Made by a program: the position numbers and the translations under genes | Notes under the pieces: model-generated | Seen by the model: the letters and a program-made list of their open reading frames with translations, nothing else | Told to the model about the DNA's origin: nothing | Database searches by the model: none | Assembly: GCA_046704785.1 (NCBI GenBank) | Contig: JBJKRF010000131.1 | Location: forward strand, 1-38,782 | Source of the DNA: JBJKRF01 sp046704785 | GTDB taxonomy: Bacteria > Chloroflexota > Anaerolineae > Anaerolineales > Villigracilaceae | DNA: 38,782 bases | Direction: 5' to 3' | Part shown: positions 31,501-38,782 of the stretch, in pieces | Numbering within the stretch: the stretch's first letter is position 1 | Layout of the letters: the number at the start of each line of letters is the position of its first letter

Positions 31501-32736
31501 ATGGAACGCATTGTGATTACAGGTGTGGGGACCGTCAACCCCCTTGGCTTGAATGTTCGTGAGTCGTGGGGAAATGCTGTTAATGGAGTCTCAGGTGTTG
31601 GGCCTATCACGTTATTCGATACCACGGACTGGCAGGTAAAAATTGCCTGCGAAGTAAAAAAATTTGCCCCCGAAAATTATATGGATGCGAAAGATGCCCG
31701 TCGGCGCGATCGGTTTGAGCAATTTGCCGTGGCGGCGACCAAAGAGGCCATTGAACATTCCGGATTGGAGGTTACCCCCCAGAACGCCGGGCGTATTGGG
31801 GTCGTCATTTCATCGGCTATTGGTGGATTGATGTCCATTCAAGATGCCATCTTTACGTTGAAAGATTTCGGGCCGCGCAAGGTCAGTCCCTTTCTGATTC
31901 CCATGCTGATGTCCAATGGGGCTGCCGGCCTCGTGACGATTGCCTATGGTATCAAAGGCCCCTCGTTTTCGGTCGTTTCGGCCTGCGCATCTGGGCAGGA
32001 TGGAATCGGTATGGCCCTGTTGATGCTGCGTTCTGGCATGATCGATGTGGCCGTTGCCGGGGCGGCAGAAGCGACGGTTACGGCCACCGGCGTCGGGGCG
32101 TTCGACCGTGTGGGAGCCATGTCCCGCCGCAACGAAAATTACGACACCACGCCTTCGCCGTTCGACAAGAATCGCGATGGCCTGGTGATGGGCGAGGGCG
32201 CCGGAATTTTGATCTTGGAGCGAGAGAGCCACGCCAAAGCGCGCGGTGCGAACATCCTGGCCGAACTGGCCGGATATGGGGCCACGGCAGACGCCTTCCA
32301 TGTCACGGCGCCGGCTGAAGATGGCGCGGGCGGTTCCCAGGCCATCATTAATGCCCTGGATTCTGCCGGTGTTAATTCAGACGATGTCGGTTATATCAGT
32401 GCGCACGGCACCGCTACCGAGTTGAATGACCTGTCTGAGACCAAGGCGGTCAAGGCAGCTTTCGGTCCGTTGGCCTACAAGATACCGATCTCGTCGACCA
32501 AGTCGATGACTGGCCACATGATGGGCGCTACCGGCGCAGTGGAGACGATTTTCTGCGTACAGGCCATCCGCGATGGCGTCATCCCGCCAACGATCCACTA
32601 TCAGACGCCTGATCCTGAATGCGACCTGGATTATGTTCCGAACCAGGCGCGGGAGAAAAAGTTCGACGTAGCGATCAGTAATGCTTTCGGTTTTGGCGGA
32701 CATAATACGGTGCTCGTGGTGCGGCGCTATCAGTAA
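31501..32736 (+). CDS. fabF: 3-oxoacyl-[acyl-carrier-protein] synthase II
   Basis: The 411-residue condensing enzyme has the Cys-His-His triad: Cys162 in VSACASGQDG, His302 in SAHGTAT, and His339 in KSMTGHMMGATGA. Length and motifs are typical of FabF, which elongates acyl-ACP with malonyl-ACP in fatty acid synthesis. No acpP, fabD or fabG is adjacent, which is unusual for this gene but common in split arrangements. GGAGG lies a few bases before the ATG. A strong terminator follows at 32739, so it ends the unit that begins with moaC or is transcribed alone. Confidence 0.92.
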   Translation: MERIVITGVGTVNPLGLNVRESWGNAVNGVSGVGPITLFDTTDWQVKIACEVKKFAPENYMDAKDARRRDRFEQFAVAATKEAIEHSGLEVTPQNAGRIGVVISSAIGGLMSIQDAIFTLKDFGPRKVSPFLIPMLMSNGAAGLVTIAYGIKGPSFSVVSACASGQDGIGMALLMLRSGMIDVAVAGAAEATVTATGVGAFDRVGAMSRRNENYDTTPSPFDKNRDGLVMGEGAGILILERESHAKARGANILAELAGYGATADAFHVTAPAEDGAGGSQAIINALDSAGVNSDDVGYISAHGTATELNDLSETKAVKAAFGPLAYKIPISSTKSMTGHMMGATGAVETIFCVQAIRDGVIPPTIHYQTPDPECDLDYVPNQAREKKFDVAISNAFGFGGHNTVLVVRRYQ

Positions 32737-32738
32737 AC

Positions 32739-32787
32739 AGCGGGTGACAGCCACTTCCAAAGTGGCTGTCACCCGCTTGGTTTCGCT
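32739..32787 (+). terminator. fabF terminator
   Basis: A 17-bp perfect stem, AGCGGGTGACAGCCACT (32739-32755) with AGTGGCTGTCACCCGCT (32761-32777), has a 5-nt loop and is followed by TGGTTTCG, only weakly T-rich. Confidence 0.75.
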
Positions 32788-32803
32788 GTCCAAAAATCAT
32801 CCG

Positions 32804-32832
32804 TTGACACTTCCTTGCAAGCAAGGTATGCT
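32804..32832 (+). promoter_or_regulatory. xseA promoter (leaderless arrangement)
   Basis: TTGACA at 32804-32809, a 17-nt spacer and TATGCT at 32827-32832 form a near-consensus housekeeping promoter. The xseA ATG begins 8 nt after the -10, exactly where transcription should start. No Shine-Dalgarno exists. Confidence 0.75.
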
Positions 32833-32840
32833 AATCAGGC

Positions 32841-34076
32841 ATGAACCAGTTGCCGCTTTTTGAGACGTCTCAATGGACGGTCACTCGCTTGACGCAATAC
32901 CTGCGCCGTTTGCTCGAGACGGACGATGCGTTGCAAGACATCTGGGTTCAGGGGGAAATTTCCAACTTCTCACGTCCCGCTTCGGGACATTTCTATTTTA
33001 CGCTTAAGGATAGCGGCGCGGCTTTGCGCTGCGTGATGTGGCGTTCCGATGCCCGGCGTGTCAACTTTGCGCTGCAGGACGGTCAGGCCGTGGAAGCGCA
33101 TGGGCGCATTGGCATCTACGAACCCGGCGGGCAGTACCAACTTTATGTGGATATCGTCCGACCCGCCGGCGAAGGCGCGTTATACCAGGAGTTCCTGCGC
33201 CTGAAAGCGCTGCTCGAAGCCGAGGGGCTGTTCGACCCGGCCCGTAAACGTCTGTTGCCACAGTTGCCACGTTTGATCGGAATCGTCACCTCGCCAACCG
33301 GCGCTGCCCTGCGCGACATGCTCAACACCTTGCGACGGCGCTTGCTGTTGGTCGAGGTGGTACTGGCGCCCTCGCCGGTGCAGGGCGAGGAGGCCCCGCC
33401 GGCGCTGGTCGCAGCCCTGCGCGATCTCGACCGCTTCGTTCACCCCGACGTGATCCTGTTGGCGCGCGGCGGCGGCTCCATCGAAGATTTATGGGCCTTT
33501 AACGACGAAAGAGTCGTCCGCGCGGTGGCTGCTTCGGGCTCGCCCGTAATCACCGGCGTCGGGCATGAGACGGACTTCACGCTGGTGGATTTTGCTTCTG
33601 ATTTGCGCGCGCCTACGCCGACGGCGGCTGCCGAACTAGCGACGCCGCTAACCACCCTCGACCTGTCTGCTGCGTTGCAGGCCGACCTTGCCCGCCTGAA
33701 CGATTTATTGCGCCGTGAGTTGTTCGGCCGCAGCCAGCTCCTGGCGGCGGCCCTTCAGGGTTTGCATTTTTATACGCCAGCGCGTCGCCTGCTAACGGAG
33801 CGTCAGCGGCTCGATGAACTTTCGCGCCAGATGACGCGCGCCCTGGGTCATCGTTTATCATTGGAACATGCCCATGTCAACGGGGCTCGCCAACAACTCG
33901 AATCGTTGAATCCCCTGGGCGTTCTGCGCCGGGGATATGCCGTGGTCACGCGCCGGGAGGACGGTCGCCTCGTCTATACGGCGAAGCAGGCCCCGGCGGG
34001 GTCCGACCTGCATGTGCATCTGGCCGAAGGGGCATTGGACGTGCGGGTGCAGAGTCCATCTCGGAAGGAGGAATAA
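32841..34076 (+). CDS. xseA: exodeoxyribonuclease VII large subunit
   Basis: The 411-residue protein starts with an OB-fold segment (LQDIWVQGEISNFSRPASGHFYFTLKD) and continues with RLIGIVTSPTGAALRDML, DVILLARGGGSIEDLWAFNDE and SPVITGVGHETDFTLVDFASD, which are the XseA catalytic core. The C-terminal coiled-coil region is followed by NPLGVLRRGYAVV. It degrades single-stranded DNA together with XseB. It overlaps xseB (TAATG). The start ATG is supported by the strong promoter ending 8 nt before it. Confidence 0.95.
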   Translation: MNQLPLFETSQWTVTRLTQYLRRLLETDDALQDIWVQGEISNFSRPASGHFYFTLKDSGAALRCVMWRSDARRVNFALQDGQAVEAHGRIGIYEPGGQYQLYVDIVRPAGEGALYQEFLRLKALLEAEGLFDPARKRLLPQLPRLIGIVTSPTGAALRDMLNTLRRRLLLVEVVLAPSPVQGEEAPPALVAALRDLDRFVHPDVILLARGGGSIEDLWAFNDERVVRAVAASGSPVITGVGHETDFTLVDFASDLRAPTPTAAAELATPLTTLDLSAALQADLARLNDLLRRELFGRSQLLAAALQGLHFYTPARRLLTERQRLDELSRQMTRALGHRLSLEHAHVNGARQQLESLNPLGVLRRGYAVVTRREDGRLVYTAKQAPAGSDLHVHLAEGALDVRVQSPSRKEE

Positions 34077-34321
34077 TGTCTTCATCATCATCCAAAAAAA
34101 GCAAAGAAGTCGATGCGTTGACGTACGAGCAGGCTTTCAAAGAACTCGAGTCCGTCCTGAGCGCTTTGGAAGAGGAACAACGCCCGTTGGACGAAGCTAT
34201 TGCGCTTTATGAGCGCGGCCAGGCGTTGGGAAAACATTGCGCTGCGTTATTGGAACAGGCCGACTTGAAGGTACAGCAGTTGAGTGGGGGCCATCTGGTT
34301 GCCTTCGAAGAGGAAGTGTGA
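34076..34321 (+). CDS. xseB: exodeoxyribonuclease VII small subunit
   Basis: The 81-residue helical protein shows the XseB pattern YEQAFKELESVLSALEEEQ followed by LDEAIALYERGQALGKHC and LEQADLKVQQL. The start overlaps the xseA stop (TAATG) and AAGGAGG lies just upstream, so it is translationally coupled in the usual xseAB order. It binds XseA and is needed for nuclease activity. Confidence 0.93.
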   Translation: MSSSSSKKSKEVDALTYEQAFKELESVLSALEEEQRPLDEAIALYERGQALGKHCAALLEQADLKVQQLSGGHLVAFEEEV

Positions 34322-34322
34322 G

Positions 34323-34775
34323 ATGCCCTTGTCTGGATTATTGCAGAATCAGGCCTTGCAGTCGGCCTTGCTTGCCTGGCTGATTGCACAAATTCTCAAG
34401 CCGCCCTTGGAGTATTTGCGGAAAGGTCGTTGGAATTGGGGCTATCTGTTGAGCGCCGGCGGGATGCCCAGTTCGCACTCCTCCTTGATGGTTGGCGCGA
34501 CGACCGGTATTGGTCTGCATAATGGTTTCGATACACCGGTCTTTGCCCTGGCCGTAGCGGTTACGATGATTGTGATCTATGATGCAGCAGGGGTGCGTCG
34601 TCAGGCGGGTATACATGCGCAGAAGATCAACATTTTGATCAACGAATTATTGGCCGGTCATCCGATTTCGGAAAAACAGTTGCTCGAGGTATTGGGCCAC
34701 ACGCCGCTCGAAGTGGCCGGCGGGGTGCTTCTCGGAATCATCGTAGGCGTGCTGTTTTGGATGTATGCCGGATAG
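34323..34775 (+). CDS. divergent PAP2 family protein (DUF212, YuiD-like)
   Basis: The 150-residue membrane protein carries GGMPSSHSSLMVG at about residues 46-58, the PSxHS motif of PAP2 phosphatases, and the DUF212-specific YDAAGVRRQAGIHA. The C terminus is a hydrophobic helix. DUF212 proteins are related to lipid phosphatases, but a complete catalytic triad is not evident and activity is unproven. It begins one base after the xseB stop, making it the third gene of this operon. Confidence 0.85.
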   Translation: MPLSGLLQNQALQSALLAWLIAQILKPPLEYLRKGRWNWGYLLSAGGMPSSHSSLMVGATTGIGLHNGFDTPVFALAVAVTMIVIYDAAGVRRQAGIHAQKINILINELLAGHPISEKQLLEVLGHTPLEVAGGVLLGIIVGVLFWMYAG

Positions 34776-34823
34776 CGTATAGTCGTGTGGGCGCGCTGAA
34801 CAAATCGAGTTTTGCGGAATGGC

Positions 34824-34910
34824 TGGATAAATCGGATAGCTTATGGTAGGATATGCGCATCTGGCGCTTCAGGCATACAGACGCCCTTTTTGATGACCTC
34901 CTGAAGGGCC
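34824..34910 (+). promoter_or_regulatory. promoter and leader with alternative hairpins
   Basis: TGGATA (34824-34829), a 17-nt spacer and TAGGAT (34847-34852) form a weak promoter. The leader can form a short GGCG/CGCC stem (34863-34866 with 34882-34885) followed by TTTTT, or a longer pairing of GGC-n-CTTCAGG (34863-34873) with CCTGAAG-n-GCC (34900-34910). The two share the same left arm and exclude each other. Confidence 0.4.
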
Positions 34911-34941
34911 TACATCTTACATTTATTACAGGAGACTTGAG

Positions 34942-35148
34942 ATGGACGAAATTTATAACCTTGTGGCTGAAAAAACCGGTCTTTCCAAGGCCCAATCCAA
35001 AGAAGTCGTCGATTTGGTCATCAATATCATCAAGGAAAAACTCCCTGGCCCCGTTGCTTCCGAGATCGACAATTTTATTGCCAACAACGGTTCGCTTCTG
35101 AGTGAGGCCGAGAATTTGTTTGGCGACATTGTTGACGGCAAGAAATAA
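34942..35148 (+). CDS. 68-residue conserved-looking small acidic protein
   Basis: The short helical protein MDEIYNLVAEKTGLSKAQSK continues with VVDLVINIIKEKLPGP and ends FGDIVDGKK. It has no signal peptide or membrane helix. The pattern of two amphipathic helices followed by a third resembles the small DUF2267/YidB-like helical proteins, but I cannot assign a family. ACAGGAGAC lies 7-8 nt before the ATG and a strong terminator follows, so it is very likely an expressed single gene. The unusually long leader with alternative hairpins hints at regulated expression. Confidence 0.7.
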   Translation: MDEIYNLVAEKTGLSKAQSKEVVDLVINIIKEKLPGPVASEIDNFIANNGSLLSEAENLFGDIVDGKK

Positions 35149-35158
35149 TTGAGTTCTG

Positions 35159-35190
35159 AGAGCCTCCGCTGAAACGGAGGCTCTTTTTTT
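35159..35190 (+). terminator. terminator of the 68-residue gene
   Basis: GAGCCTCCG (35160-35168) pairs with CGGAGGCTC (35175-35183) around a CTGAAA loop and is followed by seven T. This is a textbook intrinsic terminator. Confidence 0.92.
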
Positions 35191-35462
35191 GAGATTTTTC
35201 GTAGTAAGGAGCGGAGTAGGGCTGCGTACAGTTTCGCGTTATGCCCATTCATGCTCTGCTGCTCTACGTTGCTTCCCGAAAATTGGTTTTCTGTTCCGGG
35301 AACCTTTGGCTGGCAGACCGCGTCCAAGGCGTGAATGCATGTTGGATGGTTCTTTGGAAAGATGCCAGGAACGGGAAAGAAAAGAAGCCGTTCTTTTGCG
35401 CAAAGAATGGTGCTGTCTGTTTCGGCGCTTCCCGGGGAATCTAATAGACTTACGGAGACGCC
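35191..35462. other. intergenic region before the lipoprotein gene
   Basis: I see no gene in this 272-bp stretch. Near its right end a TAATAG-like -10 (about 35442-35447) and CGGAGA (35455-35460) precede the next ATG. Short frames inside lack ribosome binding sites. Confidence 0.4.
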
Positions 35463-36932
35463 ATGAAAACGGTTCCCTTTCTCTCGCTTGTTGTTTCCCT
35501 GTTCTTGCTTTCAGCTTGTAGCCCGAAAATTTCCCCGCCTGCCACATTATCGGTGAGCGCCTCGCCGTTGCCGTCGTTTGCAGCGCCGCCAGCAATGGCG
35601 ACCAGCGCCGGGGACTCGTCGGCAGCAGTTGCGGCTGCGAAGGATGCACTGGCAACACGTTTACACGTCGGCCCGTCCGGCCTGACGGTGCAATCGGCGA
35701 CGGCTGTCCAGTGGCCGGATTCCTGCCTGGGCGCCGCCGGCCCGGATGAAATGTGCGCCATGATCGTCACACCCGGCTGGCGCATCGTTTTATCGGCTTC
35801 CGGCGCGGACTATGAGTTCCATACCAACCGTGACGGGTCGGAAGTCTGGCAGGCGCTCAGTCCGCTTGCGACTCCCACCATCGCGGCGGCAGCGCCGTTC
35901 GTCCTGGTCTGGCAGGGGGGGGATTCCTGTGACGAGTTGCGTGCAGCCCCCGACGAGCTCTTGTATGGCCCCTGCGGGAAAGCCACCACAAAAGCACAAT
36001 TTCCGAACGCTGAATATGCCCAACGGCTGGACGACTGGCGGCAAACCTACGTCGGTTTTAGTGCGCAAACCCCGGCGGGCGCGCTGGTTTTCGAGGGCGC
36101 AGGTAAAACCGTTGCCACGCCTGCCGAGCAGCGCATGATGGCCGAATGGGCCAGTCTGCTGTTTGGCACGGCGCAATCCGGACGCGGAGGCGCTGCCTGG
36201 GGGTTGGCGTTGGACTGGCATCGCCAGGGCGGCCTGGCCGGGTTCTGCGACGAGGTGGCCGTATATCTTGATGGCAGCGTGCACATCACCAACTGCAAAG
36301 GGCTGAACGCAAGTGCCACACTCACTGCTTCTCAATTGGAACTCTTCTATTCCTGGCTAGATGGGTTGCAGCCCATCGACTACAAACATAGCGACCCCGG
36401 CAGCGCCGACCAGATGACCGTCAGCCTGACCTTTAAGGGAAACGGTCCAAAGAAGGCCGAGAATGCAACGATTCAAGCGATCATCGATTTTGCCGCTTCG
36501 TTGCAGACGCAGGCCCAATTGCGAACCCAGGGCGGTGACAGCCTGAAGGGTGCCCAGCAAACCCTGCAGACGTATCTGAAGGCCCTCAATCGTGGAGATT
36601 ATGCAACGGCTGCCGGTTTGTATGGTGGTGATACCAGCCTGCTGCGCACCTGGAATCCTGATGTGCAGGGGGACCTGCCAAAGTTATTTCAGCGTGCCTG
36701 CGCACAAAGTGGGCTGCTGTGCATGGCCCCGCGCTCGATCACGTACGATGGCCTCGATTCGCAAGGTATATATCATTTTTTTGTCGAATTCGACCAGCCG
36801 GACGGCACGCTTTTTCACCAGGGGCCTTGTTGCGGTGAGACGAACGCTCCGGCGATCACAGCTTTTCGTTTTTCGGTGATCGAAGCGGGCAGCGGCTGGC
36901 AGGTGCTCGATCTGCCCCCTTCTATTCCTTGA
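35463..36932 (+). CDS. secreted lipoprotein of unknown function
   Basis: The 489-residue protein has a signal peptide with lipobox LSAC (Cys19) and an Ala/Ser/Pro-rich linker to about residue 55. An N-terminal domain has VQWPDSCLGAAGPDEMCAM and then VTPGWRIVLSASGADYEFHT, a pattern recurring in secreted proteins of Chloroflexota and cyanobacteria. A similar module follows (QGGDSCDELRAAPDELLYGPCG), with cysteines spaced for disulfides. The C-terminal third (about residues 365-489) resembles an NTF2-like or DUF4878-type domain, starting QTLQTYLKALNRGDYATAAG. No catalytic site was found. CGGAGA precedes the ATG. It converges on murJ. Confidence 0.65.
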   Translation: MKTVPFLSLVVSLFLLSACSPKISPPATLSVSASPLPSFAAPPAMATSAGDSSAAVAAAKDALATRLHVGPSGLTVQSATAVQWPDSCLGAAGPDEMCAMIVTPGWRIVLSASGADYEFHTNRDGSEVWQALSPLATPTIAAAAPFVLVWQGGDSCDELRAAPDELLYGPCGKATTKAQFPNAEYAQRLDDWRQTYVGFSAQTPAGALVFEGAGKTVATPAEQRMMAEWASLLFGTAQSGRGGAAWGLALDWHRQGGLAGFCDEVAVYLDGSVHITNCKGLNASATLTASQLELFYSWLDGLQPIDYKHSDPGSADQMTVSLTFKGNGPKKAENATIQAIIDFAASLQTQAQLRTQGGDSLKGAQQTLQTYLKALNRGDYATAAGLYGGDTSLLRTWNPDVQGDLPKLFQRACAQSGLLCMAPRSITYDGLDSQGIYHFFVEFDQPDGTLFHQGPCCGETNAPAITAFRFSVIEAGSGWQVLDLPPSIP

Positions 36933-36948
36933 CTGTAGAGAACGTTTT

Positions 36949-38523
36949 TTATGCACGCTTGAGGCGGCGTTGCAGCGCGTCGAACAGGGAGTGGACTTCA
37001 GGGACGCGTAGCGCCGTCACGCTCAAGCCGTAGACCAGGCCCCCGGCGACGATTCCGCCCAGGCCTACCAGCCAGGGGCTCAGACTCCCCGCCGCCTGAC
37101 TCCAAAGCAAGATGACGATACTCATTCCCAGCGTGCCCAGCAGCGCCGCGCCCAGCCCTTTGGCAATTTCCCCGCCGTTGATTCCCTTCAACCGGCGGCG
37201 CATCAGCACGAACAGTCCGCACATTTCGAGCGCCGTCGCCAACGAATTAGCCAGCGCCAGCCCGCCGTGCGGCATCCAGCCCAGATTGCTGAATAGCGCC
37301 GAAAAGGCAAAACTGAAGATGACATTCAAGCTCATTGCCACCGCGCCCACCAGCACCGGCGTGCGGGTGTCGTGCAGGGCATAGAATGCGCGAGACAAGA
37401 TTTCCACAACGGAGTGCCCCACCAGCCCGACGGTGTACCACAACAGCGCCCAGGCCACCATGTCGGTAGAGTGAACGTCGAACTTGCCGTGCTGGAAGAG
37501 CATGGCAATGATCGGATCGCGCAAGAGAATCAATCCAAGCGTGGCCGGCACCGACAGCAGCAGCACGCCTCGCAATGTGGAAGCCAGCGAATGCCGCATC
37601 TGACCCACCTCGCCGCGCGCCACCTGCGCCGAAAAAGTGGGCAGGGCCGCGATGGCAATCGCCTGGGCAATGGCGACTTCTGGCATGGTCATGATGGCGA
37701 AGCCGTACTTGATGGCCGATAAGGACCCCACTGGCAGGCCTGAAGCGATGATAGTGTTGACCACGAAGTTCAACTGGACGACGGCCACCCCCACCAGGCG
37801 CGGCCCCATCAGGATCAGCACCTCGCGCACGGCGGGATTGTCCAGCCCGAGGGTGAGCTGAAAATGTCGTTCGCTCAGGTGGAACAAGTCGGGGAGTTGG
37901 ATGCCGATGTGCAGGAAAGCGCCCAGCACGGCGCCCCAGGCCAGGCCGTAAATCCCCATCGAAGGCACGAAAAAGATCAGTCCAATGATGTAGCCCACCC
38001 ATAGCATGGTGGAGGCCAGCGCCGGCATGAGGAAGCGCTGGTGGGCATTGAGCACGCCCATCAGGATGCCACTCAGGCCAAAGACTGTTGGGGCGATCAG
38101 CAGGACGCGCAGCAGGGAGGCGGCCAGTTGTTGTTTTTCAGGGGAAAAGTCGGGGGCCAGGATGAAGCGTACAACTTGTAGCGAAAAGATCGACGAAATG
38201 ATGCTGATGGCGACCAGCACAGCTGTCACCAGGGTGATGATCGAGGAAGCCAGCTTCCAGGCGGACTTATGGTCGTCGTTGGTCAGAAAACCGGTGAAGG
38301 TGGGGACGAAGGCCGAGGCCAGCGCACCGCCGGCAATTAAGTTGAAAACCAGGTCTGGATACGTGGACGCGGCGTAAAAGGCGTCGATGGCGCTTCCGGT
38401 GCCAAAAGCGCGTGAAATCAGGATTTGCCGCACGAGTCCGACGATGTTGCTCAAGACGAAAGCGAGCATCACCGTTCCGGCAGCGCGGGCGATCTGGCGA
38501 TTGGCGCTGGAAAGGGTATTCAC
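36949..38523 (-). CDS. murJ: lipid II flippase MurJ
   Basis: The 524-residue polytopic protein has about 14 transmembrane helices and MATE/MOP-superfamily MurJ motifs: VLSNIVGLVRQILISRAFGTG near the N terminus with conserved Arg residues, AGGALASAFVPTF, SRAFYALHDTRTPV with the family Asp-Thr-Arg, and the long helical C terminus. It moves lipid II to the outer face for peptidoglycan synthesis. Translation starts at GTG 38523; TGATATAAT, an extended -10, ends 8 nt before it on this strand and no Shine-Dalgarno is visible. The gene ends 16 bp from the convergent lipoprotein gene. Confidence 0.94.
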   Translation of the reverse strand: MNTLSSANRQIARAAGTVMLAFVLSNIVGLVRQILISRAFGTGSAIDAFYAASTYPDLVFNLIAGGALASAFVPTFTGFLTNDDHKSAWKLASSIITLVTAVLVAISIISSIFSLQVVRFILAPDFSPEKQQLAASLLRVLLIAPTVFGLSGILMGVLNAHQRFLMPALASTMLWVGYIIGLIFFVPSMGIYGLAWGAVLGAFLHIGIQLPDLFHLSERHFQLTLGLDNPAVREVLILMGPRLVGVAVVQLNFVVNTIIASGLPVGSLSAIKYGFAIMTMPEVAIAQAIAIAALPTFSAQVARGEVGQMRHSLASTLRGVLLLSVPATLGLILLRDPIIAMLFQHGKFDVHSTDMVAWALLWYTVGLVGHSVVEILSRAFYALHDTRTPVLVGAVAMSLNVIFSFAFSALFSNLGWMPHGGLALANSLATALEMCGLFVLMRRRLKGINGGEIAKGLGAALLGTLGMSIVILLWSQAAGSLSPWLVGLGGIVAGGLVYGLSVTALRVPEVHSLFDALQRRLKRA

Positions 38524-38531
38524 GAGCGGGG

Positions 38532-38540
38532 ATTATATCA
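38532..38540 (-). promoter_or_regulatory. murJ extended -10 box
   Basis: The minus strand reads TGATATAAT, an extended -10, ending 8 nt before the GTG start of murJ. The short distance fits leaderless transcription. No -35 consensus was found. Confidence 0.5.
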
Positions 38541-38782
38541 GCGATGGCAAGATGTCTGCTGCGGGCGGCATACATCGATCCCCAAAAATACCTATCTTAA
38601 CAATTTTAGGCACGGTTCACATTCAGCCAAGATCAGCTTTACAAATTTCATGAACATACTGGTTTCACACAGCCCTATATATGGCTTTTTCCTACAGAAA
38701 CGAGCTTTGATCGTCAAATGCAGGTTGAAATTAGATACCAATCTCGCATAAAATTGTAAAGGTGTTTTTGCCCATAATTGGG
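38541..38782. other. AT-rich window end with a candidate rightward promoter
   Basis: No gene is supported here. TTGAAA at 38725-38730, an 18-nt spacer and TAAAAT at 38749-38754 could drive a gene beyond the window. The last 200 bases are clearly AT-richer than murJ. Confidence 0.35.

Noticed and set aside
1..38782. tRNA, rRNA or CRISPR array
   Set aside because: I found no T-loop motif in a convincing cloverleaf context, no rRNA-like conserved blocks and no regularly spaced repeats.

Overview
The window looks like chromosomal DNA of a member of the Chloroflexota, most likely class Anaerolineae. The grounds are its moderately high GC coding style, the many lipoproteins with a lipobox followed by a Thr/Pro-rich linker, and the mix of families (COG4586-like ABC ATPase, VanZ-like protein, stand-alone scpA, membrane-fused spermidine-synthase-like protein). 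This is inferred from style and gene content, because the window has no rRNA or tRNA to confirm it. It carries about 40 genes on both strands, mostly housekeeping and salvage functions, broken up by several AT-richer accessory stretches.

Layout. 1-2490: the tail of a DDE transposase, then a leftward pair (DUF1461 membrane protein and a membrane-anchored spermidine-synthase-like enzyme). 2.6-5.1 kb: Nudix hydrolase, aquaporin and a secreted esterase-like lipoprotein. 5.2-8.7 kb: a methylthio/adenosyl salvage cluster (mtnA, PfkB adenosine-kinase-like gene, ahcY). 8.7-9.7 kb: an AT-rich insert with a HEPN-domain protein and a possible cold-shock-domain remnant. 9.7-12.4 kb: a metallo-beta-lactamase-fold hydrolase and typA. 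12.5-17.2 kb: a beta-propeller lipoprotein, YbaK, Nudix, a small secreted protein and a pirin. 17.4-19.3 kb: an M1-peptidase lipoprotein joined directly to a decapitated ABC ATPase gene. 19.4-23.2 kb: an AT-richer leftward surface-glycan-type set (GT-C-like membrane protein, methyltransferase, GT2) and a pair of paralogous small membrane proteins. 23.6-26.2 kb: a leftward operon of a 59-residue protein, an alkaline-phosphatase-superfamily enzyme and a sulfotransferase-like protein. 26.3-28.4 kb: a duplicated-domain lipoprotein, a VanZ-like gene and scpA. 28.6-32.7 kb: moaC-moaD-moaE, a GNAT acetyltransferase, a threonine-synthase-like enzyme and fabF. 32.8-34.8 kb: xseA-xseB-DUF212. The end holds a small unknown gene, a lipoprotein and murJ.

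The most interesting regulatory signal is that many genes (xseA, moaC, scpA, murJ, the VanZ-like gene, the spermidine-synthase-like gene and the ABC remnant) have a -10-like hexamer ending only 6-10 nt before the start codon and no convincing Shine-Dalgarno. That is the arrangement expected of leaderless mRNAs. Other genes (typA, ahcY, fabF, xseB, the 59-residue gene) have ordinary Shine-Dalgarno sites. Two genes (mtnA and typA) instead carry a promoter followed by a terminator-shaped hairpin inside the presumed 5' leader. Two families of short palindromic repeats occur in the intergenic regions. I saw no CRISPR array, prophage or complete insertion sequence.
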